Assembly: GCA_035641315.1 (NCBI GenBank)
Contig: DASQUK010000125.1
Span: forward strand, 1-64,000
Length of the DNA: 64,000 bases
Source of the DNA: DASQUK01 sp035641315
GTDB taxonomy: Bacteria > Actinomycetota > Acidimicrobiia > Acidimicrobiales > VFJN01
Direction: 5' to 3'
Numbering within the stretch: the stretch's first letter is position 1; each line of letters begins with the position of its first letter. A program made the translations under genes and the position numbers. Below, piece after piece: positions 27,352 through 36,346 of this stretch. The notes below the pieces were generated by a model. That model did not search any database and was not told the origin of the DNA. It worked only from the letters and a program-made list of their open reading frames with translations.

Positions 27352-30300
27352 GTGTCGAGGCCCTACCGCTTCGCGCCGCCCCGGCCGGGCCGTCCGCTGA
27401 TCCGGCGGTCCCAGCTGCTGCAGCGGATGCACGAGCGGTGGGACCGGCGCGTCACGGTCCTTGCGGCGGGACCCGGCTTCGGCAAGTCCTCGCTGCTGGT
27501 CCAGGCCATCGACGAGAACGCCCTGGCGCCCCGGGGCAATGACCACTGGCTCGGCTGCGACGCCGGCGACGGCGATCATCGGGCCCTGGCCGACGGGCTC
27601 GCCAACGCCCTCGGCACCGACGTCCCCCGGGTGCACGAGCCGGGTGATGCCGGCCCCAGCGAGCTGGCGGCCGCCCTGGCCGACAGCGTGTGGCGCAGCG
27701 CTCCCCGGCAGGTCTGCCTGGTGCTCGACGACGTGCACGAGGTGCCCGCCGACTCGCCCGCCGCGGGGCTGCTGGCCACGCTGGTCGATTCGCTCCCGGC
27801 CAACGGCCACCTGGTGCTGGCCGGTCGCCAGGAGCCACCCGTGCCGCTGTCCCGCCTGGCCGCCCAGGGCTGGCTGGCCCGCATCGACGAGTCCGAGCTG
27901 GCCTTCGCCGACGACGAGCTCGAGTCGTTCGCCCGGCTGCGCGACGTGCCGCTCCACCGGGTGAACGACCTCGGCGGCTGGCCGGCGCTGGCCGAGCTGC
28001 GCACGCTGGGATCCGGCCACGACGTCGACGGGTTCCTGGCCGAGGAGGTGGTCGCCCACCTGTCCGACGACGAGCGGCGGGCCGTGGCCGTGGTGGCCGC
28101 CGTCGGCGGCGCCGACCAGGCGCTGCTCGACGCCGTCCTCGACGAGCGCGTCGACCTCGCCTCCGTGGTCGCGCGCATCCCCCTGGTCAGCAGCGACGAC
28201 CGTGGCTGGCACGCCATCCATCCCTTGTGGTCGGAGCGGTTGAGCGGTTGGCTCGACCCCGGGACCCGCGCCGAGGCGCAGCGGCGTGCCGGGCAGGCGC
28301 TCGTCGGCCGCGACCTCCAGCAGGCCGCCGGTCTGTTGATCCGGGCCGGCGCCCACGACGACCTGCGGGCCGCGCTGCGGGTTTCGTGCCGGGCCCACGC
28401 CCTGCCGGCCTCCACCCAGGGGCTGGGCCGGCTGCACCGCCAGCTGCCGGGGCCTGTCCGGTCCACGCCCGAGGGCGACCTGCTGGCGGGCATCGCCGCC
28501 GCCGCCACCGACATCGACCGGGGCGTCGAGCTGCTGGAGTCGGCCGCCCGCCGCTTCGCCGCGACCCTCGGCGACAGGGACGACGACGAGCTCGGGTTGC
28601 TCAGCGCCGTCGAGCACCTGGCGATCTGCGCCCACTGGCGCGAGGACGTCGAGCTGCTGGAGCGGCTGCTGCCCTACGCCGATCAGCTGGTCGGGATCCC
28701 CGAGGCCCAGGGGCTGCTGGGGCTCGGGCAGGCGTTGCTGGCCGACACCGCCGGCGACGCCCGCGGGGTCCTGGCGGCGCTCGACAGCATCGACCCGGGG
28801 GCGCTGGCGCCCTACTGGTCGCCGCAGGTGGCGTGGCTGCGTGCCACTGCCCTGCTGGCCCTCGGCTTCCCCGAGGCGGCCCGCCGGGGCGTCGACGTGG
28901 CGGTGGCCGAGGCCGGCCCGTCGCTGCGGGGCGGACTGACGATGCTGCAGGTCAACGCCCTGACCCACTGTGGCGAGCACGACGCCGCCGCGGCCGCGCT
29001 CGACCGGATGCTCACCCAGCTGGCCCCGTCGGGCAACGATCACCTGCTGGCCCTGGCCCACACGATGGTGGTGTCGCGCTGCGCCCTCGACGGGGAGCTC
29101 GACCGGGCCGAGCAGCACATGGCCCGGGCCCGCCAGCATGCGGGCCCCGCGCCCCGACCGTCCCTCCAGGCGTCGCTGCTGGCGGCCGAGGCCACGCTGG
29201 CCCTGGCCAGGGACGACGAGGCCGGGGCCGCCGCCCTGTTCGAGGCCCAGCTGGCCGAGCACAAGCTGACCGAGGGACGCCAGGCCTACGGGCACCTGCG
29301 CCGCATCGCCCTGCTGTACGTGCTGGTCCCCGGGACCCGGGAACCGTTCGCCGACCAGGAGCTGGGCCCCGCCTACGAGACCGGGCTGGCGCTGGCCCGC
29401 GCGCTGGTGGCGGTCCGCGAGCACGGCGACCTGGCGCCCGCCGCCGCGCTCACGCCCGAGCAGTGGGCGGCGGCCCGGGCGTTCATGCCCCTCGGTTGGC
29501 GTGCCGAGCTGGCGTGCGCCGCGGTGGCCGGCGGGCAGGCCGACGCCGAGATGCTGGTGAAGGACCTGGGCCCGGCCGCCCGGCCGGCGCTCCGGCGGCT
29601 CGCCGACCGGTCCGGCGCACCCCGGCCGTTCAAGACGTGGGCCCGCACGCTGCTCGACGCCCTGCCCACCGTGCCCGCCGCGCCGCTGGAGCTGGGGTTG
29701 CTGGGACCGACGACGCTACGCCGCGGCGGCCGGCCGGTCGACCATCCCCACTGGCGCCGGGAACGGGTGCGGGCGCTGCTGTTGCTGCTCATGACCCGGG
29801 GCGGTGGCACCCGGGAGGAGCTGGCCGGGGCCCTGTGGCCCGACCTCGACCCGGGCGCGGCGCAGCGCAACCTGCGGGTCACGCTGTCGTACCTGCTGGC
29901 GGTGCTGGAGCCGGACCGGCCCGAGGGGGCGCCGTCGTGCTTCGTCCGCACCGAGGGCGCCGGGCTGCGCCTGACCGGCCAGGAGTGGCTGCGGGTCGAC
30001 GCCTGGGAGATGGAGCGGCTGCTCGACGCCGGGGCCCAAGCCGAGAGTCTCGGCGAGCCGTCGGCCGCGCTCGACAACTACCGGCGGGCGGTGGCGCTGT
30101 ACCGGGGCCCGTACCTCACCGACGCCGGCTACGAGGAATGGGCGCTGCCCCACCGCGACCGGCTGGTCGCCCGGTTCGTAGCGGGGGCGGTGCGGGCCGG
30201 CGAGCTGACCCTCGCGGCGGGCGACCCCGACGAGGCGCTGCAGCTGGCGTCGCGGGCGCTCGAGGCCGAGCCGTGGTCGGAGCCGGCGCATCGGCTGGCG

Positions 30301-30435
30301 GTGGCCGCCCACATGGCCCGCGGCGACCGCGCCGCCGCCCGGCGGGCGATGGGCACGTGCCTGCGTCAGCTCGACGAGCTCGGAGTCCCACCGACCGAGG
30401 ACACGGAGATCGTCTTCCGTGCGGTCACCGGCTGA
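27352..30435 (+). CDS. large ATPase transcriptional regulator with C-terminal winged helix and BTAD domain
   Basis: 1027 residues. An N-terminal STAND/MalT-like ATPase has Walker A AGPGFGKSSLL near residue 40 and Walker B VCLVLDDVHEV. A long helical, TPR-like middle follows. Near 780-880 an OmpR-type winged helix (LGLLGPTTLRRGG, LAGALWPDLDPGAAQRNLRVTLS-type text) precedes a bacterial transcriptional activation domain (YRGPYLTDAGYEEWALPHRD, EPWSEPAHRLAVAAHMARGD). This order resembles BTAD regulators of actinobacterial secondary metabolism, but no biosynthetic cluster adjoins it. GTG 27352 start. Targets unknown. Confidence 0.85.
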   Translation: MSRPYRFAPPRPGRPLIRRSQLLQRMHERWDRRVTVLAAGPGFGKSSLLVQAIDENALAPRGNDHWLGCDAGDGDHRALADGLANALGTDVPRVHEPGDAGPSELAAALADSVWRSAPRQVCLVLDDVHEVPADSPAAGLLATLVDSLPANGHLVLAGRQEPPVPLSRLAAQGWLARIDESELAFADDELESFARLRDVPLHRVNDLGGWPALAELRTLGSGHDVDGFLAEEVVAHLSDDERRAVAVVAAVGGADQALLDAVLDERVDLASVVARIPLVSSDDRGWHAIHPLWSERLSGWLDPGTRAEAQRRAGQALVGRDLQQAAGLLIRAGAHDDLRAALRVSCRAHALPASTQGLGRLHRQLPGPVRSTPEGDLLAGIAAAATDIDRGVELLESAARRFAATLGDRDDDELGLLSAVEHLAICAHWREDVELLERLLPYADQLVGIPEAQGLLGLGQALLADTAGDARGVLAALDSIDPGALAPYWSPQVAWLRATALLALGFPEAARRGVDVAVAEAGPSLRGGLTMLQVNALTHCGEHDAAAAALDRMLTQLAPSGNDHLLALAHTMVVSRCALDGELDRAEQHMARARQHAGPAPRPSLQASLLAAEATLALARDDEAGAAALFEAQLAEHKLTEGRQAYGHLRRIALLYVLVPGTREPFADQELGPAYETGLALARALVAVREHGDLAPAAALTPEQWAAARAFMPLGWRAELACAAVAGGQADAEMLVKDLGPAARPALRRLADRSGAPRPFKTWARTLLDALPTVPAAPLELGLLGPTTLRRGGRPVDHPHWRRERVRALLLLLMTRGGGTREELAGALWPDLDPGAAQRNLRVTLSYLLAVLEPDRPEGAPSCFVRTEGAGLRLTGQEWLRVDAWEMERLLDAGAQAESLGEPSAALDNYRRAVALYRGPYLTDAGYEEWALPHRDRLVARFVAGAVRAGELTLAAGDPDEALQLASRALEAEPWSEPAHRLAVAAHMARGDRAAARRAMGTCLRQLDELGVPPTEDTEIVFRAVTG

Positions 30436-30454
30436 GCCGACTGCTCGCCGCTGG

Positions 30455-30530
30455 AGAGGTCGAGGAAATAGCCCACGCCAGACGGCAGCCATTTCCTCGT
30501 CCTCGGTGGGACGACGGCTATTTCCTCGGG
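30455..30530. repeat. GAGGTCGAGGAAATAGCC palindrome, copy 1
   Basis: CGAGGAAATAGCC (30461-30473) and GGCTATTTCCTCG (30516-30528) are perfect 13-base complements, and a related ATTTCCTCG lies between. It falls between two convergent genes 20 bases after the regulator stop. The first 18 bases and the next ACGCC-G-CGGC pattern recur at 44478. It may act as a two-way terminator. Confidence 0.75.
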
Positions 30531-30535
30531 ACCGG

Positions 30536-30553
30536 CGCTAGCGGCCGCTAGCG
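30536..30553. repeat. 18-base perfect palindrome
   Basis: CGCTAGCGGCCGCTAGCG is self-complementary with no spacer. It overlaps the stop codon of the convergent SnoaL-like gene (CTA at 30548-30550). It may be the foot of a terminator for that gene or a protein site; nothing here decides. Confidence 0.7.
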
Positions 30554-30904
30554 AGCTGGGTCCAAGGGACGGGCGTCGAAGAAGGCCCGGATCGAGGCGA
30601 TCCTGCCGTCCCGGAGCTGGAACCAGCCGGCCGTCGGGATGGTGCCGGCCGGGGTGTGCGTGACCAGGTCGTAGATGACGCACACGTCGTCACCGTCCGC
30701 GATGGTCTTGTGCACCTGGGCAGCGTCCACCATCTGCTTCATCCCCTGTAGCCCCCGCATGCACTCGTCGATGCCGTTGGCCGTGCCCAACGGACCGACG
30801 AAGCTGACGTCCTCGCGGAGCGTCGACCGGGCGGTGTGGAAGTCGCCGCTGGTCCAGGCCTCCACGTAGGTGGCGGCGACGGTACCGGTGTCGGTTGCGG
30901 GCAT
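30548..30904 (-). CDS. SnoaL/NTF2-like protein
   Basis: 118 residues with the alpha+beta cone fold: TVAATYVEAWTSGDFHTARS, FVGPLGTANGIDECMRGL and GWFQLRDGRIASIRAFFD are typical of nuclear-transport-factor-2-like polyketide cyclase relatives. Members serve as small-molecule isomerases, hydrolases or binding proteins; the role here is unknown. ATG 30904 has GGAGG upstream (CCTCC at 30910 on the plus strand). Confidence 0.82.
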   Translation of the reverse strand: MPATDTGTVAATYVEAWTSGDFHTARSTLREDVSFVGPLGTANGIDECMRGLQGMKQMVDAAQVHKTIADGDDVCVIYDLVTHTPAGTIPTAGWFQLRDGRIASIRAFFDARPLDPAR

Positions 30905-30954
30905 CGCGACCTCCTGGGTAGCTGACGATCCGAACTACCCGTACGGCCCCGCTG

Positions 30955-31887
30955 TTACCACGCCAGCTCGTCGCAGCCCTGGTGGGTGTCGGGCTCGACC
31001 TGGAGGGTCGCGTGCCCGATCCCGTGGCCGTCCCGCAGCAGGTCCCGCGCCCTGTCCAGCACGCCGTGGGAGTCGGTGCCGTCGCGCACCATGAGGTGGA
31101 CGGAGGCAACGTCCATCTGGGACGTCAGCGTCCACACGTGCAGGTCGTGGACGTCGACGACCCCGTCGATCGCCTGCAGCTCCGCCTCGATGGCCGCCAG
31201 GTCGGTGCCGAGCGGCGCCGCCTGGACCAGGATCCGCAGGGCCTGGACCCCCAGTCGCCACGTCCGCGGCAGGATGAACAGCCCGATGGCCACACCGACG
31301 GCCGGGTCGACCCAGTCCCAGCCGGTCACCTGCAGCACCACCGCGGCCGCGATGACGCCCACCGATCCCAGCAGGTCGGACAGCACCTCCAGGTAAGCGC
31401 CCTGCACGTTGAGGCTGTCCTTCGAGCCGTGCCGCAGCAGCCCGACCGCCACCAGATTGGCGGCCAGGCCCAGCACCGCCACGGCCAGCATGGGTCCCGC
31501 CAGCACGTCGGCGGGATCGCTCCAGCGCCGCACCGCCTCGACCACCACGTAGGTCGCCACGGCGAACAGCAGGACGGCGTTGGCCAGGGCCGCCAGGATC
31601 TCCAGCCGGTAGAGCCCGAAGGTGCGCCCCCGCCGGCGCGACGAACGGTCGGCCACGTGGATCGCCGCCAGCGCCATGCCCAGCCCGCCCACGTCGGTGA
31701 GCATGTGCCCGGCGTCGGACAGCAGCGCCAGGGACCGGGTGGCGAAGCCCGCCACGACCTCCACGACCGTGACCACGCCCAGCACCGCCAGCGCCGCCAG
31801 CAGCCGGCCCTTGTATCGCGCGCCGGCCCGATCGCCGGCGGGCGGCAGGTGCGAGTGTGCGTGACTGTGGGCGTGCCCTGTGTCCAC
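30955..31887 (-). CDS. cation diffusion facilitator (zinc exporter)
   Basis: 310 residues, six predicted helices. The His-rich N-terminus GHAHSHAHSH binds metal; ALLSDAGHMLTDVGGL carries the HxxxD zinc site of helix 2, and SLNVQGAYLEVLSDLLGS carries the helix 5 site, with glutamate replacing the usual histidine of HxxxD. The cytoplasmic C-terminal domain ends with the DVHDLHVWTL motif. The family exports zinc, cobalt or similar ions by proton antiport. GTG 31887 chosen since the protein then begins with the His-rich leader. Divergent from the next gene by 39 bases. Confidence 0.9.
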   Translation of the reverse strand: MDTGHAHSHAHSHLPPAGDRAGARYKGRLLAALAVLGVVTVVEVVAGFATRSLALLSDAGHMLTDVGGLGMALAAIHVADRSSRRRGRTFGLYRLEILAALANAVLLFAVATYVVVEAVRRWSDPADVLAGPMLAVAVLGLAANLVAVGLLRHGSKDSLNVQGAYLEVLSDLLGSVGVIAAAVVLQVTGWDWVDPAVGVAIGLFILPRTWRLGVQALRILVQAAPLGTDLAAIEAELQAIDGVVDVHDLHVWTLTSQMDVASVHLMVRDGTDSHGVLDRARDLLRDGHGIGHATLQVEPDTHQGCDELAW

Positions 31888-31926
31888 CGTTCTATCCTCG
31901 CAGCCGAACGAGGAGGACGGCCCAGG

Positions 31927-32505
31927 ATGCCGATGGACGTCGCCGATCTGCACCGCCGCACCATGGCCGAGTTCGTGAAGCGGGTCGAGGGGGTGGGCGA
32001 CCGCTGGGACGCCCCGACGCCGTGCCAGGACTGGGACGTGCGCACCCTGGTCAACCACGTGGTCTACGAGGACGTGTGGACCGTGCCGATGATGGAGGGC
32101 GCCACTGTCGAGGAGGTGGGCGACCGGTTCGAGGGGGACCTGCTGGGCGACGATCCGGTGGCCGCCGCCCGGGCCGCCGCCGACGCCGCCACCATCGCCG
32201 CCGCCAGCGGCCTGGTGGCGGGTCGCACGGTGCACCTGTCGTTCGGCGACGCACCGGCCGAGGAGTACGCCTACCAACTGGCCGCCGACCACCTGGTCCA
32301 CGGCTGGGACCTGGCCGCCGCCACGGACGGCGACCGCCGCTTCGATCCCGATCTGGTCGAGGCGCTGGCCGCCTGGTTCGCCGATCGCGAGGATGCCTAC
32401 CGGTCGGCGGGCATGATCGCCGAGCGCCCGCCGGGCGACGAGCCGGAAGATCCGCAGGACCGGCTGATCGCCGCGTTCGGCCGCCGACCCGACTGGCCGG
32501 GATAG
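31927..32505 (+). CDS. mycothiol-dependent maleylpyruvate isomerase-like (TIGR03086/DinB-fold) protein
   Basis: 192 residues of the DinB-like four-helix fold. WDAPTPCQDWDVRTLVNHVV provides the first metal histidine, and AADHLVHGWDLAAATD the second region. Actinobacterial members of this family use mycothiol or bind a divalent metal. AGGAGG (31911-31916) lies ten bases before ATG 31927. Substrate unknown; the shared 39-base divergent promoter region with the zinc exporter may imply joint control (inference). Confidence 0.85.
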   Translation: MPMDVADLHRRTMAEFVKRVEGVGDRWDAPTPCQDWDVRTLVNHVVYEDVWTVPMMEGATVEEVGDRFEGDLLGDDPVAAARAAADAATIAAASGLVAGRTVHLSFGDAPAEEYAYQLAADHLVHGWDLAAATDGDRRFDPDLVEALAAWFADREDAYRSAGMIAERPPGDEPEDPQDRLIAAFGRRPDWPG

Positions 32506-32528
32506 TTGAGGTCGCCCTGACCGCCCGG

Positions 32529-32574
32529 TTCCGGGGACCGAAGTGGTTGCCTGGCAACCAGTTCGGTCCCAGAA
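32529..32574. repeat. GGTTG-N5-CAACC nested palindrome, copy 2
   Basis: GGGACCGAA (32534-32542) and TTCGGTCCC (32562-32570) are perfect arms; the core is GGTTG-CCTGG-CAACC (32545-32559) and TTCC/AGAA close the outside. It matches copy 1 along its length. It spans the junction between the isomerase-like gene and the CopC-CopD gene, and probably covers the start of the latter. Confidence 0.82.
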
Positions 32575-34259
32575 GGTGGGGCACGTTCGCACCGCTGGCG
32601 GTGACGGCTGCGGTCGTGGCCGTGGTCCTCTGCTTGGGCGCCGCGGCCGCGGCTGCCCACGCCACGCTGATCGCCACGACGCCGGGCGCCGACGAGCTCA
32701 TCGACGCGGTGCCCGAGCGGGTGGAGCTGCGGTTCGACGAGCCGGTGGAGGCGTTGGACGACGCCGTGCGGGTGTTCGGGCCGGATGGACGGCGAGTGGA
32801 CCGGGCCCGCGTCGAGACGGCCGACGGCGGCGCCACCGTGCGGGCCGGGATCGACCCCGGCAGCGGGGATGCGGAGGGCACCTACACCGTGGCCTGGCGC
32901 GTCACCAGCGAGGACAGCCACACGCTGTCGGGCTCGTTCGTGTTCCACGTGGGCACGCGCACCGGGGCAGTCGACTTCGCCGATGGCGACGACGGCAGCA
33001 CCGAGCTCGCGGGCGGCATCGGCCGCTGGCTGGGGTTCGCAGGGACCTTCGTGGCCGTCGGCGCGGGCGCCTTGGCGCTGGTGGCGAGCGTGGGAACCGA
33101 CCGGCACCGCGGCCCCGACGCCGGCGCGGACACTGGCTCCGACTCGAACCGGGACCGGGACCACGCCGTGCGCCGCCGCCTGCGGCCGTTGGCGCTCGTG
33201 GGGGCGCTGGTCGGCGCCGTGGGCGTGCTCGTCGCCCTGGTGGCGTCCGTGGCCGATAGCGCCGGTCGCAGCCTGTTCGACGCCGTGAGCCTGGTGCCCG
33301 ACCTGGCCGCCGAGGGGCGCACCGGCCAACTGGCCCTGGCCCGGGCGGGCCTTGGGCTGGCGGCGGCGGGCGCCGCGGCGATCCCGACGCTGTGGCGGCG
33401 AACGCCGGTGCCGGCGCTGGTGCTGGCGTTCGGCTCGCTGGTGACGGCGTCGCTCGCCGGCCACGCGTGGACCGCATCCTCGCGCGCCCTCGCGGTGGCG
33501 TCGGACGTGGCCCACCTGGGGGCGGTGGCGGTGTGGATCGGCGGCCTGGTGGCGCTGCTGGTGGCGTTGCCGGTCGCGGCGGACCCGGCACGCCTGGCGG
33601 GCCGCTTCTCGGCGCTGGCCCTGGGCCTGGTGGCCGTCGTGGCGGTCAGCGGGACCGTCTCGGGGTTGCAGCAGGTCCGCACGCTCGAGGGGCTCACCTC
33701 TACCGGCTACGGCCAGCTGCTGCTGGCCAAGATCGCCGGCGTCGCCGTCCTGGTCGCCATCGGCTGGGCCAACCGCTCCCGGCTGGTGCCGCTGGTCCGG
33801 CGGACGGTCACACCGCTCACCCGGTCCCTCCGGGTCGAGGCGCTGGTGGCCGGGGCGGTGCTGGCGCTCACCGCCGCCCTGGTCCACCAGCCGCCGGCCA
33901 GGGCGGGGTCCACCGGTCCGTTCACCAGCACGGTGGCCACTGAGGCGGAGGCCGGCGCCACCGCGGGGGCAACGCTCGACGCCACGCTCGACGTCACCGT
34001 CGACCCGGCCCGGGCCGGCAGCAACGACATCCACCTCTACTTCCTGGACGGCGGCGGGCCGCTGGCGGTCGACGCGGTGCAGGTCACGGCCGCGACCTCC
34101 GGTGTGCCGGCCCGCAGGTTGCCCGTGACCCCCGTGACCGCCGACCATGTATCGGTCGTCGGGGCGTCTCTGCCCTCACCCGGCACCTGGACCGTCGAGG
34201 TCACCGCGGTGCGGGCCGGCGCGACCCTGATCTTCAGCTTCGAGGTACCGATTCGATGA
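32547..34259 (+). CDS. CopC-CopD fusion, copper-resistance type membrane protein
   Basis: About 570 residues. A signal-like hydrophobic stretch ends at AAAAAAHATL, so the mature protein could begin with histidine, the copper ligand of CopC; DSHTLSGSFVFHV holds a second histidine. Then follow the CopD helices (GHAWTASSRALAVASDVAHLGAVAVWIGG in part) and a C-terminal beta domain (DVTVDPARAGSNDIHLYF). The start is unclear: TTG 32547 lies inside palindrome copy 2 and keeps an RR before the helix; GTG 32601 is the alternative. The next gene overlaps by ATGA. Role: copper uptake or tolerance. Confidence 0.85.
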   Translation: MPGNQFGPRRWGTFAPLAVTAAVVAVVLCLGAAAAAAHATLIATTPGADELIDAVPERVELRFDEPVEALDDAVRVFGPDGRRVDRARVETADGGATVRAGIDPGSGDAEGTYTVAWRVTSEDSHTLSGSFVFHVGTRTGAVDFADGDDGSTELAGGIGRWLGFAGTFVAVGAGALALVASVGTDRHRGPDAGADTGSDSNRDRDHAVRRRLRPLALVGALVGAVGVLVALVASVADSAGRSLFDAVSLVPDLAAEGRTGQLALARAGLGLAAAGAAAIPTLWRRTPVPALVLAFGSLVTASLAGHAWTASSRALAVASDVAHLGAVAVWIGGLVALLVALPVAADPARLAGRFSALALGLVAVVAVSGTVSGLQQVRTLEGLTSTGYGQLLLAKIAGVAVLVAIGWANRSRLVPLVRRTVTPLTRSLRVEALVAGAVLALTAALVHQPPARAGSTGPFTSTVATEAEAGATAGATLDATLDVTVDPARAGSNDIHLYFLDGGGPLAVDAVQVTAATSGVPARRLPVTPVTADHVSVVGASLPSPGTWTVEVTAVRAGATLIFSFEVPIR

Positions 34260-34888
34260 GACTCCGTCCACTGGTCACCGGCGGCATGTTCGCCGCCGCG
34301 CTCGCCGCCGGCGTGGCGCTCGCCCCGCCGGCGGGCGCCCACGAGGGCGACGGCATCATCACCATGGAGGCCTCTCACCCGGCCGGCACGTCGGTCCACT
34401 TCATCGTGCGGGTCACTTGGGAGAACGACGGCCACCCCGCCACCGACGCCACGGTCACCGCCACTGCGGTGAGCAGCGACGGCACCGAGCTCACGCCGGT
34501 GGCGCTGGCACCCATCGACGACGACGGCCGCTACGCCAACTCCGTCAACTTCGACGCGCCCGGGTCGTGGACGGTGCGGTTCACGTCGATCGATCCGACC
34601 GGTACCGCCCAGGTCACCCAGGAGGTGGAGGCCGCCCCGGCCACCGCCGGCGACGGCGACACGACTACCTCGTCCGACGGTGGCGACGAGGGCGGGTTCG
34701 CTTCCGCCGACGACGGCACCGGGGCCAGCGGCGAGGCGGCCGCCGGTGACGAGGACGGCGGCATGCCCGTGTGGGTCATCGCCGCGGCCGCGGTCGTGGT
34801 GGTGGGCGGCGGGCTCATGGCGTTGCGAACCGTGCGCCGCTACCGCCCCGACGGCGGCCCCGAGCCGGGAACGAAGGCCGGGGCGTGA
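34256..34888 (+). CDS. secreted single-anchor protein with Ig-like domain, copper operon
   Basis: 210 residues. Signal peptide with cleavage near PAGAHEGDG, an Ig-like or YtkA-like beta domain (HFIVRVTWENDGHPATDATVTATAV, in part), an acidic Thr/Gly/Asp linker and a C-terminal membrane helix (VWVIAAAAVVVVGGGLMAL). A histidine near the mature N-terminus may contact copper. It overlaps the CopC-CopD stop and the next start, so all three are one operon. Exact function not recognised. Confidence 0.75.
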   Translation: MRLRPLVTGGMFAAALAAGVALAPPAGAHEGDGIITMEASHPAGTSVHFIVRVTWENDGHPATDATVTATAVSSDGTELTPVALAPIDDDGRYANSVNFDAPGSWTVRFTSIDPTGTAQVTQEVEAAPATAGDGDTTTSSDGGDEGGFASADDGTGASGEAAAGDEDGGMPVWVIAAAAVVVVGGGLMALRTVRRYRPDGGPEPGTKAGA

Positions 34889-35967
34889 GCGAGGGGCGGA
34901 CCGGGGCGGCCGTCGCGGTCGTGGCCCTGGCCGCCCTCGTCGGCCTGCTGCGGGCCGATCCGGCGGCAGCCGACCCGCCGGCACCGAGCGACTACCGCTC
35001 TGTGGTCGACGCCATCGAGCCGGCGGCCGACGGCGTGGACGCCGGCGTGGTTGGTGGCGACGCCTTCCTGGAGCTGACGGTCGAGCCCGGCCGCGAGGTC
35101 GTGGTCGCTGGCTACCAGGGCGAGCCCTACCTGGCGTTCCGGCCCGACGGCACGGTCCAGCGCAATCGGCGCTCGCCCGCCACCTACGTCAACGAGAGCC
35201 GCGACGGCGCCGCCGAGCCCCCTGCCGGCACCGACGCCGAGGCCGAGCCCGACTGGGAGACCGTGGCGGACGGCGGGACCTATGCCTGGCACGACCACCG
35301 CATCCACTGGATGGGATCGGGGCGGCCGGACGGCGCCGATCCCGGCGAGTGGACCCGGCCGTGGACCGTCGACATCACGGTCGACGGCACGCCCACCCGG
35401 ATCACCGGCACGCTGGCCCTGGTCGAGGGAGTGAACCCGCTGCCCTGGCTGACGCTCGGGCTGGCCGCCGCCGTGGCGGTCGCGATCGCGGGGCGCCGAC
35501 GACCGTTGCTGGCCGCCGTGATCGCCGCCCTGGTCGCGGCGGCACTGGCCGGCGGCGTCGGCTGGTCCCAGTGGACGGACGCGCCCGCCGGCAGCGGCGT
35601 GAGTCCACTGCTGGTGGCCGTGCCCCTGGCCGGGCTCGTCGCTGCGGGGTTGGCCTTGGCCCTGGCACCGCGGCTGGGTCGCCGGTTCGTCACGGCCGCC
35701 ACGCTGGCGGGGGCGGCGGCGGTCGCCGGATGGGCCCTGCTGCGCCTGGAGGTGCTGTGGACGCCGGTGCTGCCCACGGTCCTCGACGCCGGCCTCGACC
35801 GGGCCGGTACCGCCCTGGGGCTGGGACTGGCGCTGGCGGCGGCCGGCCTCGTCGTGTGGGGCAGCGGCATCGCCCTGATGGAGGGCGAGCAGGCGCCTGC
35901 TCTCGACCCCGAGAACGAAAAGGAGGCCGGCGCCGCCGCCACCGTCGCAGGGGGAGATCGACGGTGA
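34885..35967 (+). CDS. membrane protein of unknown function, copper operon
   Basis: 360 residues from GTG 34885, overlapping the preceding stop (GTGA). An N-terminal signal helix leads to an extracytoplasmic domain with EVVVAGYQGEPYLAF, TYVNESRDG and TYAWHDHRIHWMG, which carries clustered histidines and a tryptophan suited to metal contact, followed by several hydrophobic helices. Actinobacterial copCD loci often encode such a protein. A GTG at 35964 overlaps its stop, suggesting a further coupled gene once began there (see the sigma remnant). Confidence 0.72.
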   Translation: MSEGRTGAAVAVVALAALVGLLRADPAAADPPAPSDYRSVVDAIEPAADGVDAGVVGGDAFLELTVEPGREVVVAGYQGEPYLAFRPDGTVQRNRRSPATYVNESRDGAAEPPAGTDAEAEPDWETVADGGTYAWHDHRIHWMGSGRPDGADPGEWTRPWTVDITVDGTPTRITGTLALVEGVNPLPWLTLGLAAAVAVAIAGRRRPLLAAVIAALVAAALAGGVGWSQWTDAPAGSGVSPLLVAVPLAGLVAAGLALALAPRLGRRFVTAATLAGAAAVAGWALLRLEVLWTPVLPTVLDAGLDRAGTALGLGLALAAAGLVVWGSGIALMEGEQAPALDPENEKEAGAAATVAGGDRR

Positions 35968-36052
35968 CGGCGGCCTGCGGTTCCTGGCAGGGGGAGGACC
36001 CGGATCCGCACCAGCTCGGCCTCGCGGGTTTGCAACACGCCCCCTACCCCCG

Positions 36053-36346
36053 TTGTTCCGGGGATCACAGAATTTCTGGGGCAGCCGGCGCCTGGCCCGG
36101 CTGGTGGCGGCCCGCACCGAGCCCGCCACGGTCGAGTTCGGCTTGGGCGATGGCGTGCTGACCGACCAGGTGCTCGCCCGCCTCGACCCCGACCGGCGCA
36201 CGGCGTTCATGCTCACGCAGCCGCTGGGGTTCGACTACGCCGGCGCCGCCGGCGTGTGCGGCTGGCCGGTCGGGACCATCCGCTCACGGGTGGCATGGGC
36301 CCGCGACCAGCTCATCCGGGAGCTGGAGCTGGCGGACGTCACGTAG
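36053..36346 (+). pseudogene. ECF sigma factor remnant (region 4 only)
   Basis: The last 80 residues read as sigma region 4: VLARLDPDRRTAFMLTQPLG, then YAGAAGVCGWPVGTIRSRV, the helix-turn-helix that contacts the -35 element. Region 2 is absent. A GTG at 35964, coupled to the preceding stop, would be the natural start, but that frame is unrelated and ends at 36161, so an internal deletion plus frameshift is likely. SigC-type factors accompany copper genes in other actinobacteria (known); here the regulator seems broken (inference). Confidence 0.65.
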
